From positions 1-39,297 of the forward strand of contig JALNQF010000372.1 of NCBI GenBank assembly GCA_028456385.1: a DNA stretch of 39,297 nucleotides, in the 5' to 3' direction. The notes under the pieces were generated by a model. It was not told the DNA's origin and did no database searches. It was given only the letters and a program-made list of their open reading frames with translations. Numbering within the stretch: the stretch's first letter is position 1; every line of letters starts with the position of its first letter. Source of the stretch: Ophiosphaerella korrae. Its lineage: Eukaryota > Ascomycota > Dothideomycetes > Pleosporales > Phaeosphaeriaceae. The position numbers were made by a program, and so were the translations under genes. Positions 28,701-39,297 of this stretch are shown here, in pieces.

Positions 28701-30219
28701 GAGCGTGGCTTGAACGGTGTAACAAAGGTCATAAATGCAAAGGCGCAATCACCAAGAATAACTTACCAACCCGGGTTATTGACATCGGCGAGGCGGGCAA
28801 TGATTCGCTGATTCTTCGGGATTCAAATAAGATCGATACATGCAGCTACGTTGCACTATCCCACTGTTGGGGTAAGCCCCAGCCTGGAGACAAGCAACGT
28901 ATATGTACGCACAAAGGCAACTTGAAAAACCGCAAAGTCGGCTTCTATGTACGAGACCTTCCGAAAACATTCCAGGATGCTGTTGAAGTAACCCGGCAAC
29001 TCGGCAAACGATATCTTTGGATCGACTCACTTTGTATCGTTCAAAGCTTAGAAGAGGGAGTGCAGACAGAAGACTGGAAAGTGGAGTCCAAACGTATGGA
29101 AATTGTGTTTTCTTCAGCATACTGCACGTTGGCTGCAAGTTTAGCTGAGGGCTCTCACGAAGGATTCCTTAAGCAACGGCTAAGCAGTCAGCCCTTACAG
29201 ATCGAGACTAAGAACGGCCGCCGGCTCTACGTCTCTGCGGAGGTGGACAACTTTTTGGAGGACATGAAAGACGCTCCATTGAACAGCCGTGGGTGGGTTC
29301 TTCAGGAACGTATCCTCTCACGTCGAATAATCCATTTTGGTGCGAAGCAAACGTACTTTGAGTGCGGAGAGGGAGTTTACTGTGAGAACTTTACGTTTAT
29401 GAGAAGGTAAGCAACATATAGAAACCTCTCCTACCAGGGCTAACCGTTATTTCTTTATCACTCAGTCCAGAGCGCAATGCATACTTTTCAATGGACCCAC
29501 AATTTCCAGATCGCCTTCTTGAGGCAGGCCGTGTACGGGTCTTGGAATTCATCCAATACCTTTTTCAGAACTTTTCACAGTGTCAGCTTACGAAACCGAC
29601 CGATAGATCAGTGGCATTTTCGGGACTGGAGAGTCGTATCGTAAAGGCTCTCAAGACTAAAAGTATATACGGTATTCCCGAGAAATTCATCCACCAAACA
29701 CTCCTATGGCAGCGTCCGGAATATAAGAAGTTGAATAGAATTGAAGACAATAATAAGCCGGTACCGTCATGGTCCTGGATGGCCTGTTCTGGCCCGATCG
29801 AGTTTGCGATTCCTCCTGGAACTGCAATAGCTTGGAGAACCGCTCTTTCCTTTGAGGGGAGTCTACGAATGGCTTGGAGAACCGCTCTTTCCTTTGGGGG
29901 GAGTCCAAAGCATGCTCTATCAGCCGCCGAGGTAGCGAATTTCATAGGTTGCGAATTGAAGGAAGAAGGGAAGACGAAGGAAATTCTGAAAAAGGGGGGA
30001 GAAAGTATCGGGTGGGTACGATACGACATAATGGAAGATATACCGGAGTTTAATTTACAAAGATGCATCGTTGTGGGAAGAGATAAAGACGCCAAAGAGA
30101 CGTATTACGTGTTGGTGGTCAATCCATCGTCCCTGAAGGACGAATACACTAGAATTGGGACTGGTGCGATTGATAGCTCTTATTTATCAAGGATCGAGGG
30201 CAAGGTGCGAGTTATATAA
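25721..30219 (+). CDS. HET-domain protein with an intron/microexon array after its start exon
   Basis: Exon 1 (25721-25771) encodes MSQDNTTTAGWVDSDFY and ends on a codon boundary at a GTAAGT donor. After the 71-bp array and a final intron (28180-28245; GCTAAT branch, ACAAG acceptor) come exons 28246-28546, 28599-29406 and 29466-30219, joined by introns of 52 and 59 nt. Length is about 637 aa, or 671 aa if all 34 one-codon microexons are kept. Exon 28246 has no in-frame ATG before 28474 although it already encodes the cysteine pairs CCTEC and CDLC common before HET domains, so an upstream start exon is needed. HET signatures are YVALSHCWGK (about 200), RYLWIDSLCIVQ (about 265) and SRGWVLQERILSRRIIHF (about 345), then PTDRSVAFSGLESRI and VPSWSWMA. 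HET proteins trigger death on non-self fusion. A 42-bp in-frame duplication (29830-29913) repeats AWRTALSF. Confidence 0.75.
25772..28179 (+). repeat. 34 x 71-bp tandem array of intron-like units
   Basis: Thirty-four units with a 71-bp period, one shortened by 6 bp near 27702, occupy 2408 bp. Each unit starts GTAAGTAGAATCC (ATAAGT in six), contains GTAGCTAACGT at positions 38-48 and ends GGCTRTAG at position 68. Then come three variable bases before the next unit. These are the three signals of a fungal intron in order and at normal spacing. Variation inside the 68-bp part is almost entirely C/T and G/A, as RIP produces, and strongest in the middle of the array. The three linker bases take 12 different forms. 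Confidence 0.95.
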
Positions 30220-31437
30220 GGCGTTTAGTGGAAGGGACGAAACTTTACGAATTTCATTCAGTTCAGTATCAAACCTTGAAGTTTGTGCGGATGTTAACGA
30301 GCCACACGAAATAAAATTGCGCAGTGAATACAAAGAATTTAACGAATCGCCTATTGTAACAGTCACCGATTGTTTGTGTGAGCTCTTAACCCTAGACGTC
30401 GATATATGTGTACGTGCATAATCAATACCTGGACAGATGAATAACTTTATTACGTTAATTTGAAGCGTGTTAAGGGATAATATTAAAATGCATGAGACAG
30501 CTGTGAAGTAAGTCATAGTGAGTACCTCTAAGTCAGGTATGTTACCTAGCAGAGAGTGGCGTAGAGTATGGAGTTGCTCTACAGGGCCGGCTGCGCTAGC
30601 AGGGAGGGCGCTGACCCGCTCACGCCTTCCTCTTGTCAGGAAGGTCTTGAACTTTTTTATGTGGATGAAGGACTGTGCGGCGTGCGTAGCAAACGATATG
30701 GCCACTGCGGTAGGTGCCGAGAGTTTCCTCCAGCCACCATTCAGTTTAGGCCTCGCGTGGGTCCAAAACCGGGCCCTTGGAGCGGGTCCATTGCAGAACC
30801 CACTTTTTTGTACTAATTTAGTTCCCATTCTGGATCCCGCAGCAGGCCCAAAGTGCCCCGGTTTTAGATCTGTGCGAGACCTAACCTGGTTGTGGCTGGA
30901 GGCTGTGCTCGGGATCTCTTGGCGCCCACTGCACTTGCCCATATCATCTGCTAGCGCTGGCATCACGCACAATCCGATTTCTTTCTTCATCCAAGTCTAG
31001 AAAAATTTATCGCCTCTCGCACAAGGGCCTATCTAGAGCGGGTCGGCCGTCCTCCCTGCTAGCGTGGTGAAGGTGTTCGTCTGCCTCTGACGAGGTTTGA
31101 GTGGCGAATTTTCAACACGTGGTTCTACAAGGAGCGTCACGAGACAGACTACAGTACGAAGGCCGCGAGATGGCTAAATACAAGAAAGTGGTCAGCCACA
31201 ATCCACGTGACTACAACCTTTTGCTCTAAGACCGAATCGGATTGGTGTCATGATAGCCTGCAACGTAACGTTATCGCCCCACCACGACGAGCTCAGCTAT
31301 TCCCAGACTCGCGGCGGCCGTAGCTTATCCTGACGTGCTGTTGTTTGCACTCCCTCGCAACCTATCCTTCAATCCGTACAAAGAATTGCACGCTCCCGAT
31401 TGCCTCCGACTGGGCTCGACATGCGCTAGAAAAGACA
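30220..31437. other. Intergenic between the two HET genes
   Basis: I see no supportable gene; a long minus-strand open frame at 30187-30990 overlaps the end of the HET gene and has no family resemblance. The region holds a pair of GGNCC-AAAA-GGNCC motifs (30759-30776 and about 30845-30866), an inverted copy of the HET-upstream repeat at about 30588-30622, and a direct copy at 31014-31066. Confidence 0.55.
30759..30866. promoter_or_regulatory. GGNCC-AAAA-GGNCC motif pair f
   Basis: GGGTCCAAAACCGGGCCC (30759-30776) and GGCCCAAAGTGCCCCGG with following TTTTAG (30845-30866) resemble the cassette motif but stand about 570-680 bp from the next start codon. They may be relics or serve an unseen transcript. 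Confidence 0.35.
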
Positions 31438-33277
31438 ATGGATCCGCTTGCGCGATATAAGCGGATGGTGAAGAGCATCCCATACCACCACCTCCCGCTT
31501 CTGCGGGGAAACGGCAATATTCGCTTGCTTCGCCTAATTCCGAATAAAAATAAGACCACTATTATCAGATGTCAACTGTTTAGCTACTCTCTAGAACCGG
31601 ACAAAAGCACTCATCTGTACGATGCCTTATCCTACGTATGGGGCAATCCAAACGAGATTCTACCTATCTTAATAGACGGGTATGTCTTGGACATCACGGC
31701 AAGCCTTTACGCGGCACTGTTACGTCTTCGAGATCACTCTCTTGAACGAATCATATGGGTAGATGCTGTTTGTATCAACCAAGCCGATGAAGAAGAGAAA
31801 GAATACCAGATTCAGTCTATGGCGAGGATCTATAGTCAAGCAAACCGTGTGATCGTTTGGCTCGGGAAGGCTGAAGATGATAGCAATCAAGCGCTCGAAA
31901 CTATACGCAGTGTTGCGGAAGATGAGTCTACGAGTGTGTCGAACAACCAGAAAGCAGTTCTCGCGCTGTTTCAACGACCGTGGTTTGAGCGCATCTGGGT
32001 GAGGAAGCAGACACTCGATAGCATCCGTAGAAATTGCTAATATCTTAATCTAGGTACTTCAGGAAGTTGCTGCAGCCCGACATGTCTTGATCATGTGTGG
32101 TTCTGCGGAGATTGACGGATACGCCTTCTGCCTAGGTTTAGAGTTATTAAAGGGTCTCTACGAAACTCGTAAAGACTTGCAAGGCCTCATCCATTCGATA
32201 ACCTACCTAATAAAGGGAGCAATCTTCCGGTCCAAATACGCTAATGGTAGGACGGACATGGATTCTCTTGATATATGCCCACTAGGCGAGCTGATAGATA
32301 TGTACCATACCCACAAAGCTACTAAGCATCATGACAAGGTGTATGCTTTGCTCGGCATGAGCTCTGTGGATGGCAACAGAGCTAGCTTATCGCCTAACTA
32401 CGGAGTTCCATGGGAGGAACTATTGCAACGGCTTGTCAAGGCTCTTCTCCATGAACGGATATCTGTGGAGACTGGGCCTAAGAGGGAGATGGCAGTAATC
32501 AGGAGCAAGGGTCGTGCCCTTGCCCAAGTGTCCTCAGTAAAGAGCGGTACTACTCGGAATAGCAGACAGAACGTGAATATTTTTTTCAAGTATACATCGG
32601 GACGCCTAGGACACAACGAAAAATATGATGCTCACTGGACTCTGAAGGCTTCGGCGAAACAGATCCAAGAGGGTGATATAGTTTGCCTCCTACAAGGAGC
32701 TCCCAAGCCTGTGATCATCCGACCGTGCAAGGATTACTTTGCAGTTATCAGAATTGCAGCTTTTCCGGAGGACAAACCAACTAAGAGCGGAGATATTGAA
32801 TGGTCAAAGGTTCTACAACAGATAACAGTCTTTCCACGCGATTTTATACTTGTCTGGGACTGGACAAAAGAGTTGGATCTTGGAGAATTCAGAAATTTAA
32901 TACGAACAAATGATTGGATGTCAGAACATTCAAAGACAGAGTTAGATGGCCATTTGGACAAAGCGACTAGAATGTGGAACTCTGCGATAATATTAGAAGA
33001 CTTGGAAGATCACAAAGGAGCGGAGGAGAGGTTTCGAGAAGCAATAGAGAGCTATGAGATGGCATTTGGAGAAGAGCATCTGCACACTCTGAAAAGTCAA
33101 TACAGTCGAACATCTCTATCGTGCGCCGCATGGAATTGGTACGGTGCGGTAGTAAACACGCGGACGGCTCTGTGGTTGGCAGCCAGGGGAGGGCACGAGG
33201 CCGTGGTCAAGCTCCTGCTCGAGACATGCAAAGTCGATGCCGACACTAAGGACAAGAACGGTCGGACGCCGCTGTAG
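31438..33277 (+). CDS. HET-domain / ankyrin-repeat protein, interrupted by one RIP-type stop
   Basis: Exon 1 (31438-31998, MDPLARYKRMVKSIPYHH) and exon 2 (32054 onward) are joined by a 55-nt intron (GTGAGG to CTAG) that restores RIWVLQEVAAARH. HET motifs are YDALSYVWGNP, IIWVDAVCINQADEEEKEY and RPWFERIWV. A middle domain (LGELIDMYHTHKATKHHDKVYALLGM) and a TPR-like helix pair near 33000 lead into the first ankyrin repeat (TALWLAARGGHEAVVKLLLE). TAG at 33275-33277 stands where the repeat consensus has CAG, giving 594 aa. Without it the frame stays open to TAA at 33950, about 6.4 further ankyrin repeats. I treat this as a recently disabled or polymorphic allele. Ankyrin repeats would be the recognition part of such an incompatibility protein. 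The ATG at 31438 is the first in frame and has A at -3. Confidence 0.8.
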
Positions 33278-35612
33278 TGGGCGGCAGGAGGAGGCCATCT
33301 CGCCGTTGTAGAGCGGCTGCTCCAAGAGAAGGCAGAGGTCAATGCAGCAGCAGCAAACAATGGTGGAAGAACAGCACTCCAGGCAGCGGCAGAAGGAGGC
33401 CACCTCGCCGTCGTAGAGCGGCTACTCCAAGAGAAGGCAAAGGTCAATGCAGCAGCAGCCTCTGGTGGAAGAACGGCACTCCAGGCGGCGGCAGGAGGAG
33501 GCCATCTCGCCGTTGTAGAGCGGCTGCTCCAAGAGAAGGCAGAGGTCAATGCAGCAGCAGCAGACAATGGTGGAAGAACAGCACTCCAGGCAGCGGCAGA
33601 AGGAGGCCACCTCGCCGTCGTAGAGCGGCTGCTCCAAGAGAAGGCAGAGGTCAATGCAGCAGCAGGAGGATCCTACGGAAGAACAGCACTCCAGGCGGCG
33701 GCAGGAGGAGGCCACCTCGCCGTCGTAGAGCGGCTGCTCCAAGAGAAGGCAGAGATCAATGCAGCAGCAAGATACTACTCTGGAAGAACGGCACTCCAGG
33801 CGGCGGCAGGAGGAGGCCACCTCGCCGTCGTAGAGCGGCTGCTCCAAGAGAAGGCAGATGTTAATGCAGCAGCAGCAAACAATGGTGGAAGAACAGCACT
33901 CCAGGCGGCGGCAGAAGGAGGCCACCTCGCTGTCGTAGAGCGGCTGCTCTAAGAGAAGGCAGAGGTCAATGCAGCAGCAGCAGGATCCGACGGAAGAACA
34001 GCACTCCAGGCGGCAACAGGAGGAGGCTACCTCGCCGTCGTAGAGCGGCTGCTCCAAGAGAAGGCAGAGGTCTATGCAAGAGTAGCAGACAATGGTGGAA
34101 GAACAGCACTCTAGGCGGCGGCAGAAGGAGGCCACCTTACTATCGTGGAGCGGCTACTCTAAGAGAAGGCAGATGTTAATGCAGCAGCAGCAAACAATGG
34201 TGGAAGAATAGCACTCTAGGCGGCGGTAGAAGGAGGCCACCTCGCCGTTGTAGAGCGGCTGCTCTAAGAGAAGGCAGACGTTAATGCAGCAGCAGCAAGA
34301 TACTATAGAAGAACAGCACTCTAGGCGGCGGTAGGAGGAGGTTACCTCGTCGTCGTAGAGCGGCTGCTCTAAGAGAAGGTAGACGTTAATGCAGTAGTAG
34401 CAAGATACTATGGAAGAATAGCACTCTAGGCGGCGGTAGGAGGAGGCTACCTCGCCGTCGTAGAGCGGCTGCTCCGGGGGGGGGCGGGGGTCAATGTAGT
34501 AGCAGTAGACAATAGTAGAAGAATAGCACTCTAGGCGGCGGCAGAAAGAGGCTACCTTGCTGTCGTAGAGTGGCTACTTCAAGAGAAGGCAAAGGTTAAT
34601 GCAGGAATAGCAATGTTTAATAGAAAAACTGCACTCTAGGGGGTAGTAGAAGGAGGCTATCTCGCTATTGTAGAGCGGCTACTCTAAGAGAAGGTAGAGG
34701 TCGATGTAGTAGTAGCCTCTAGTAGAAGAAGAGTACTCTAGGCGGCAGTAGGAGGAGACTACCTCGCTGTTGTAGAGCAGCTACTCTAAGAGAAGGTAGA
34801 GGTTAATATAGTAGTAGCAGATAATAGTAGAAGAATAGCACTCTAGGTAGTAGTAGAAGGAAGCTACCTTACTATTGTAGAGCGGCTACTCTAAGAGAAG
34901 GTAGAGGCTAATGTAGTAGTAATATACTACTCTAGAAGAACGGCACTCTAAGAAGTAGTAGGAAGAGGCTACCTTACTATTGTAGAGCAGCTACTCTAAG
35001 AGAAGGTATATATTAATATAGTAGTAGTAAATAAAGGTAGAAGAATAGTACTCTAGGTAGTAGTAGAAAGAGGTTACCTTACTATTATAGAGTAGCTACT
35101 CTAAGAGAAAGTAGATATTAATATAGTAGTAGTAGATAATAGTAGAAGAATAGTACTCTAGGTAGTAGTAGAAGGAGGCTACCTCGCTGTTATAGAGTAG
35201 CTACTCTAAGAGAAGGTAGAAGTTAATATAGTAGCAGCCTCTAGTAGAAGAATAGTACTCTAGAGAGTAGTAGAAAGAGGCTACCTTGTTGTTGTAGAGC
35301 GGCTACTCTAAGAGAAGGTAGATATTAATATAGTAGTAGTAAGATACTATAGAAGAATAGTACTCTAGGGAGTAGTAGGAGGAGGCTACTTTACTATCGT
35401 AGAGTAGCTACTCTAAGAGAAAGTAGAGGTTAATATAGTAGTAGTAAGATCTAATAGAAGAATAGCACTCTAGGTAGTAGTAGAAGGAAGCTATCTTACT
35501 ATTATAGAGTAGCTACTTTAAGAGAAGGTAGAGGTCTATATAAGAGTAGTAGACAATAGTAGAAGAATAGTACTCTAAGTAGTAGTAAGAAGAAGCTACT
35601 TTACTATTATAA
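33160..35612 (+). repeat. Array of about 24 ankyrin repeats (105-bp period)
   Basis: After one diverged repeat, 23 near-identical units follow at a 105-bp period (35 aa), three of them 102 bp. Each encodes a consensus like ALQAAAGGGHLAVVERLLQE and EKAEVNAAA, then a short variable loop, then GRTAL. Units up to about 33890 are nearly free of stops. From 33950 on, TAA and TAG replace CAA and CAG, and by 34800 most CA dinucleotides are gone, a clear 5'-to-3' gradient of RIP. The 3' units can no longer be translated. Confidence 0.9.
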
Positions 35613-35754
35613 AATACTTTTGTTACGTACGTGCTATAAAATAATATTCTTATATTCCTATATATCTATAAATTTTGTAGCTATTAAAATACTAGTAGCT
35701 AAAGTAGTTATAGTTCTAGAAGTTTATGCTTAAGCTCTAGTAGCTTTCTATATC

Positions 35755-36735
35755 TAATATAGTTTTGAGCGCTTAATTACTATTATCTTCTACTTTCTTA
35801 AGCTAAACAATTATATAGTTACTTGATTATAGATTCTCGCTATAGACTAAATCTAGTATTCTTTCTCTTCTTTATTACTTTAGTTAATATAAATAGCATC
35901 TACCTATATAATTCGTTTAAGAGAGTAATCTCGAAGACGTAATAGTGCTGCGTAAAGGCTTACTATAATATAAGATATACCTATCTATAAAGATAGGTAG
36001 AGTCTCGTTTAGATTACTCTATACGTAAGATAAGGTATTATATAGATAAGTACTTTTGCCTAGCTCTAGAGAGTAGTTAAAGAGTTAGTATTTAATAATA
36101 GCGGTCTCGTTTTTATTTAGAATTTAGTAAAGTAAGTAAATATTGTTGTTGTTTCTTAGTAGAAGTAAAGAATAGTAGTACAAGATACTCTTTGCTACTT
36201 AATAGTATATTGTAGCCTATATTATAAGCTTATATCGGATCTATTACCTCTTCTAGTGCATGTTAAGCCTAGTCTAAGGTAACTAGGAGTATACAATTCT
36301 TTATATAGATTAATAGATAGGTTGTAAAGGAAGGGAATATAAATAGTAGTATTGTAAGAAAATCTGCGGCTATTATAAAGCTAGTAACTTAGTAGCTAAA
36401 CTCGCTTTTAGTAGGGCGATAATGTTAGCTCGCAAGGTGTTATAGTACTAACCTAACTTAGTCTAGGGTAAAAGGGTTGTAGTTACGTAGATTGTAGTAG
36501 ATTACCTTCTTATATTTAGTTATCTCGCGGCCCTTTATAGTTTATCTCCTTATAGTACAACGTATTATAGTTCTTCTAATAGAGCCTACTTTAGGCTCGT
36601 CTTATAATACTACTTGTAGAACTATATATTAAAAATTCGCTACTTAAGCCTTGTTAGAGGCAGACGAATACCTTTACTACGCTAGTAGGGAGGATAGCTA
36701 ACCCGCTCTAGATAGGCCCTTATAAGGTAGTAAAT
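35755..36735 (-). pseudogene. Inverted, RIP-destroyed copy of the HET gene's 5' half
   Basis: Read on the minus strand from 36735 to 35755, this segment aligns base for base with 31014-31930, nearly all differences being C-to-T or G-to-A. It includes the HET-upstream repeat, the promoter region, the start codon (ATG changed to ATA at 36244-36242) and the HET domain through the part that encodes YDALSYVWG and WVDAVCINQ. Similarity ends near 35750, before the intron of the intact gene. The copy faces the intact gene across the ankyrin array. Confidence 0.85.
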
Positions 36736-39297
36736 TCTAGAGGTGTTTTTAGAGAGTTTAGTTTAATAACTAAAGGGGTAGCTAAAGTTAAATAGGGATT
36801 GTAAAGCTATAGGGCTAGAGTTAGCCTACTTACTAAGACTCTACACAGCTATATACCTAATAGTTATTAATAAATAAATTATACTCTATTCTAAAACTAA
36901 ACTAAATTAGGAAATAGACTTCTTAACACTACTATTTATATCTATTAGCTTTACTAACTAATTATATTAAGGAGAGAGGTCTTTACTTTATAGAGCTACT
37001 ACTTAGGAAACAGCTATAAATACGTAATTTAGCTCCTAGCGCAATAACTAATTATCTCTAGTAAGGTAAGCCCTCTAGGACCTACTAATTCGCAGCTACT
37101 ATAGTATCCTATTTGCTAATCTTTAAAACTTATACTATTAATAGCAAGTAGAAAGTACTACAATTTAATAGAATAGGCAGCGTATACAAAATAATATATT
37201 CCTACTATATAAGATAATTCCTACTATAATAATAACTCGTAGCTTTATTAGTTAGCGTACTTACAGTCTTTAGAGTCCCTCTTATTCGCTAAACCTTAAT
37301 TATTACAAATAATCTATTTATTTTTTTATTTATACCTCCTATACTACTGTATAAGTTTAAATTCTAGTATATAGATAAGGAAAGAGATTACTTAGTTATA
37401 ATGTAGGCAAGTGTAGATAGTAGTAACCTAAGGTTTTCTAAGCCTACCTATACTTTATAAATAAAGACGCTAAGGATTTATCTACTTATTTTTAAGGTTG
37501 TTATAGATAAGTCTTAAAATATAGTTATTAGTAAGCGCAAGACTGTAGTAGTAGAGGAATATAGGATTACTACTAAGTATTAATACTTAATAGTGCTGTG
37601 CGCGTCTACTTATTTTAGTTCTATATCCCTAGTCTAGCCTATAATTACAATAGTCTTAGCTGCAACTCTATAATAAAATCTAGAATAATATTATAAGAAT
37701 CTATCTAAATTATATAACGTAAGAGTAGTTACTTGTATTATTGCGCTGTTAGCTTATAACTAGTCTATCGTCTTAGTAACTACGCCGCACTACTACAATA
37801 TTAAAGCGACTAGTTACTAAGCTACAATAGTAACTATTCCTTAACTTTACAACGTCGTATAATATACTACTATGTCTTTATTGTAAGTTGTAGTATAGTA
37901 GTAGTATACTATACTACCCCTAAGTTTTATAGGCCTCGTCTTAATATAGACCTATAAAAAAGCCCTTCTACTAGCACGCTTTCTAAACTAATTTAAACCT
38001 AGAAAGTATATATTACAAGTAGGAGTTTTAGTAAAGACTTAAAAGTAAATAAGTACTAATTATAAGCTTTAAATAAAATAGGCTTGGTTTTAAGATATCT
38101 TAGTAATCTACTATTATTAGAGGTCTTATTATAAAATAGCTTTAAAGCGAATAGTAAATAAGTAGAAATAGACCTTAAATAATCTTACCTAAAATAGGTA
38201 ATGTTAAACGATACTACTTACCTATAAGAACGCCTCCTAACCTAAGCAAGATTATAGCCTAGCTAGCGAGATGTTCTAGGTAGTAACGAGAATTCTACAA
38301 GACAATAGAACACATTATCTAGTTAAATAGGATAGTATTAATCTAGCGACAAGTAGTCTATACAAGCTAATATAAGAACTATACAACTTTGTTACTCTAG
38401 CCCTAGAAGTAGAATAAAAGGAGATAATAGCTGCTATAGCAAGATATACCTAAAGTTAAGCTTAATTATATTAGGAAGGCGGCGATTAAGCACGATCTAT
38501 ACACGAATTGCTAGAACTACTCTTACCTACGCACTATCTAATAAAAAAGGTATATTAATATTAAAGTGCCTTAATAGCTTTCTTATAGTAAATATAGTAA
38601 TTATAATATAATTCTAGTTTACTCTTTATAGGGTTATAGGAGAGTAAGTATAAGTTTAAGAATAGTAGCTTACGCTCTTATAGTGTTATACTTGCTAGTT
38701 AGAGTAATAATAGTTTAGTAAGCTACACTATAACTACCTTAAAGGAGGTATTAGTCTTAAACTAGTATAAATTAGCTATAGTAAATAGTGCTAGCGATAT
38801 AGATAAAGAGGTAATTTAATTAATATCTAAAACACGCTAGTATAGCTTACTAATTATATTTACATAAAATCTAAGCGCTATAGATCTAGCTACGCTAGTC
38901 TTATAACATAGTTCTTATACTCTTTTTTTAGCTCTTATTAAGAGAGCTAACTCTATTAGAACTATATAATAATTGTTGCAACTTAAGCTTATAAAGAAGG
39001 TTTAGGAAGAAGGAGGCTAAGAAAGTAAGAGTCTAGAGAGCTTAGCTTAGGAGGAGCTAGAGTCGTTAGAATAGGGCGGGTAAGAGCTATTAGAAGGTTA
39101 CACTCGTATCCTTAAGGTAAATAAGCTACTTTCGCCTACGCTACTTACAACTAAGAAGTCCTTAAAAGTAGAAAAATAGTAAGATATATATAGTAAGCTA
39201 GAGATCCAAGGGACTTCGCCTTCTATACTTACTAGAGAGACTATTAATAGATAGTTAGAATCTCTAGTAGAAGTAGAACTAGTATTTTAGGTAAGAA
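36736..39297. other. RIP-degraded TA-rich DNA, no gene
   Basis: Stops are dense in all six frames and CpA/TpG are depleted. A former transposon or gene cluster is likely, but I could not identify any domain, including the DUF3435 captain that a Starship would need. No RNA gene was recognised. Confidence 0.55.

Noticed and set aside
30187..30990. 267-aa minus-strand open frame
   Set aside because: It overlaps the end of the HET gene, crosses the promoter-like motif pair and the inverted HET-upstream repeat, and shows no domain or intron support.
33097..34135. Antisense and +1 open frames over the ankyrin repeats (Cys-Leu-rich and Arg-Pro-rich)
   Set aside because: Repeat-driven shadows. The ankyrin frame is supported by domain consensus and by in-phase continuity with the HET exon.
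36736..39297. A hidden DUF3435 captain or a named retrotransposon in the RIP-degraded right end
   Set aside because: I tried reading back the TA-converted frames and found no motif that I could support.
1..39297. tRNA, rRNA or other structured RNA genes
   Set aside because: No cloverleaf, A/B-box pair or rRNA-like segment was recognised on inspection. A covariance-model search would be decisive.

Overview
The window looks like accessory DNA of a filamentous ascomycete (Pezizomycotina). The evidence is short GT-AG introns of about 47-61 nt with CTRAY branch points, HET-domain genes, DUF3723, a ferric reductase, and blocks in which CpA/TpG has been converted to TpA. Those blocks carry the mark of repeat-induced point mutation (RIP). 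Gene islands with ordinary composition alternate with RIP-degraded, TA-rich stretches (about 1-1500, 8.8-10.9 kb, 24.6-25.1 kb, 34-39.3 kb).

Left part (1-11 kb). This holds a RIP-killed Zn2Cys6/maltose-acetyltransferase fusion gene (583-1917, reading frame kept, stops only), a two-exon small secreted cysteine-rich protein (2316-2748, minus), a frameshifted multi-exon gene of a family I cannot name (4579-5797), a decayed gene ending in a clean C-terminal exon (about 6133-7235), and a RIP-killed DUF7924-type gene (7292-8800, minus).

Central cassette (11.3-24.4 kb). Two diverged copies of a roughly 230-250 bp sequence face each other (11285-11537 and 24223-24448). They enclose a 200-aa hypothetical protein, a ferric reductase with all its motifs, a degenerate protein kinase, a DUF3723 protein with a 42-unit [10 protein letters not shown] coiled coil, a decayed coiled-coil gene, an NFX1/ZNFX1-type SF1 helicase cut off before its zinc-finger tail, and a four-helix membrane protein. 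All six intact genes have the same GGNCC-AAAA/TTTT-GGNCC motif about 80-170 bp before the start codon, which suggests a shared promoter logic. Ferric reductase plus DUF3723 next to HET genes resembles the cargo of Starship giant transposons, but I see no DUF3435 captain here.

Right part (25-39 kb). Two HET-domain loci follow. The first is the main discovery candidate. A 17-codon start exon (25721-25771) is followed by 34 tandem 71-bp units, each built like a complete spliceosomal intron (GTAAGT ... GCTAAC ... TAG). Between one unit's TAG and the next GTAAGT lie exactly three bases, and those three bases are hypervariable while the rest of the unit varies almost only by RIP transitions. The array ends in phase with an ATG-less exon that begins the HET protein. 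If every unit splices, the HET protein gains a string of single-codon microexons. The second locus is a HET gene fused to about 24 near-identical ankyrin repeats with a hypervariable loop in each. It is interrupted by one RIP-type stop and increasingly mutated toward its 3' end. Beyond the array lies an inverted, RIP-destroyed copy of that gene's own promoter and HET domain (about 35755-36735). The last 2.5 kb is unreadable RIP-degraded DNA.
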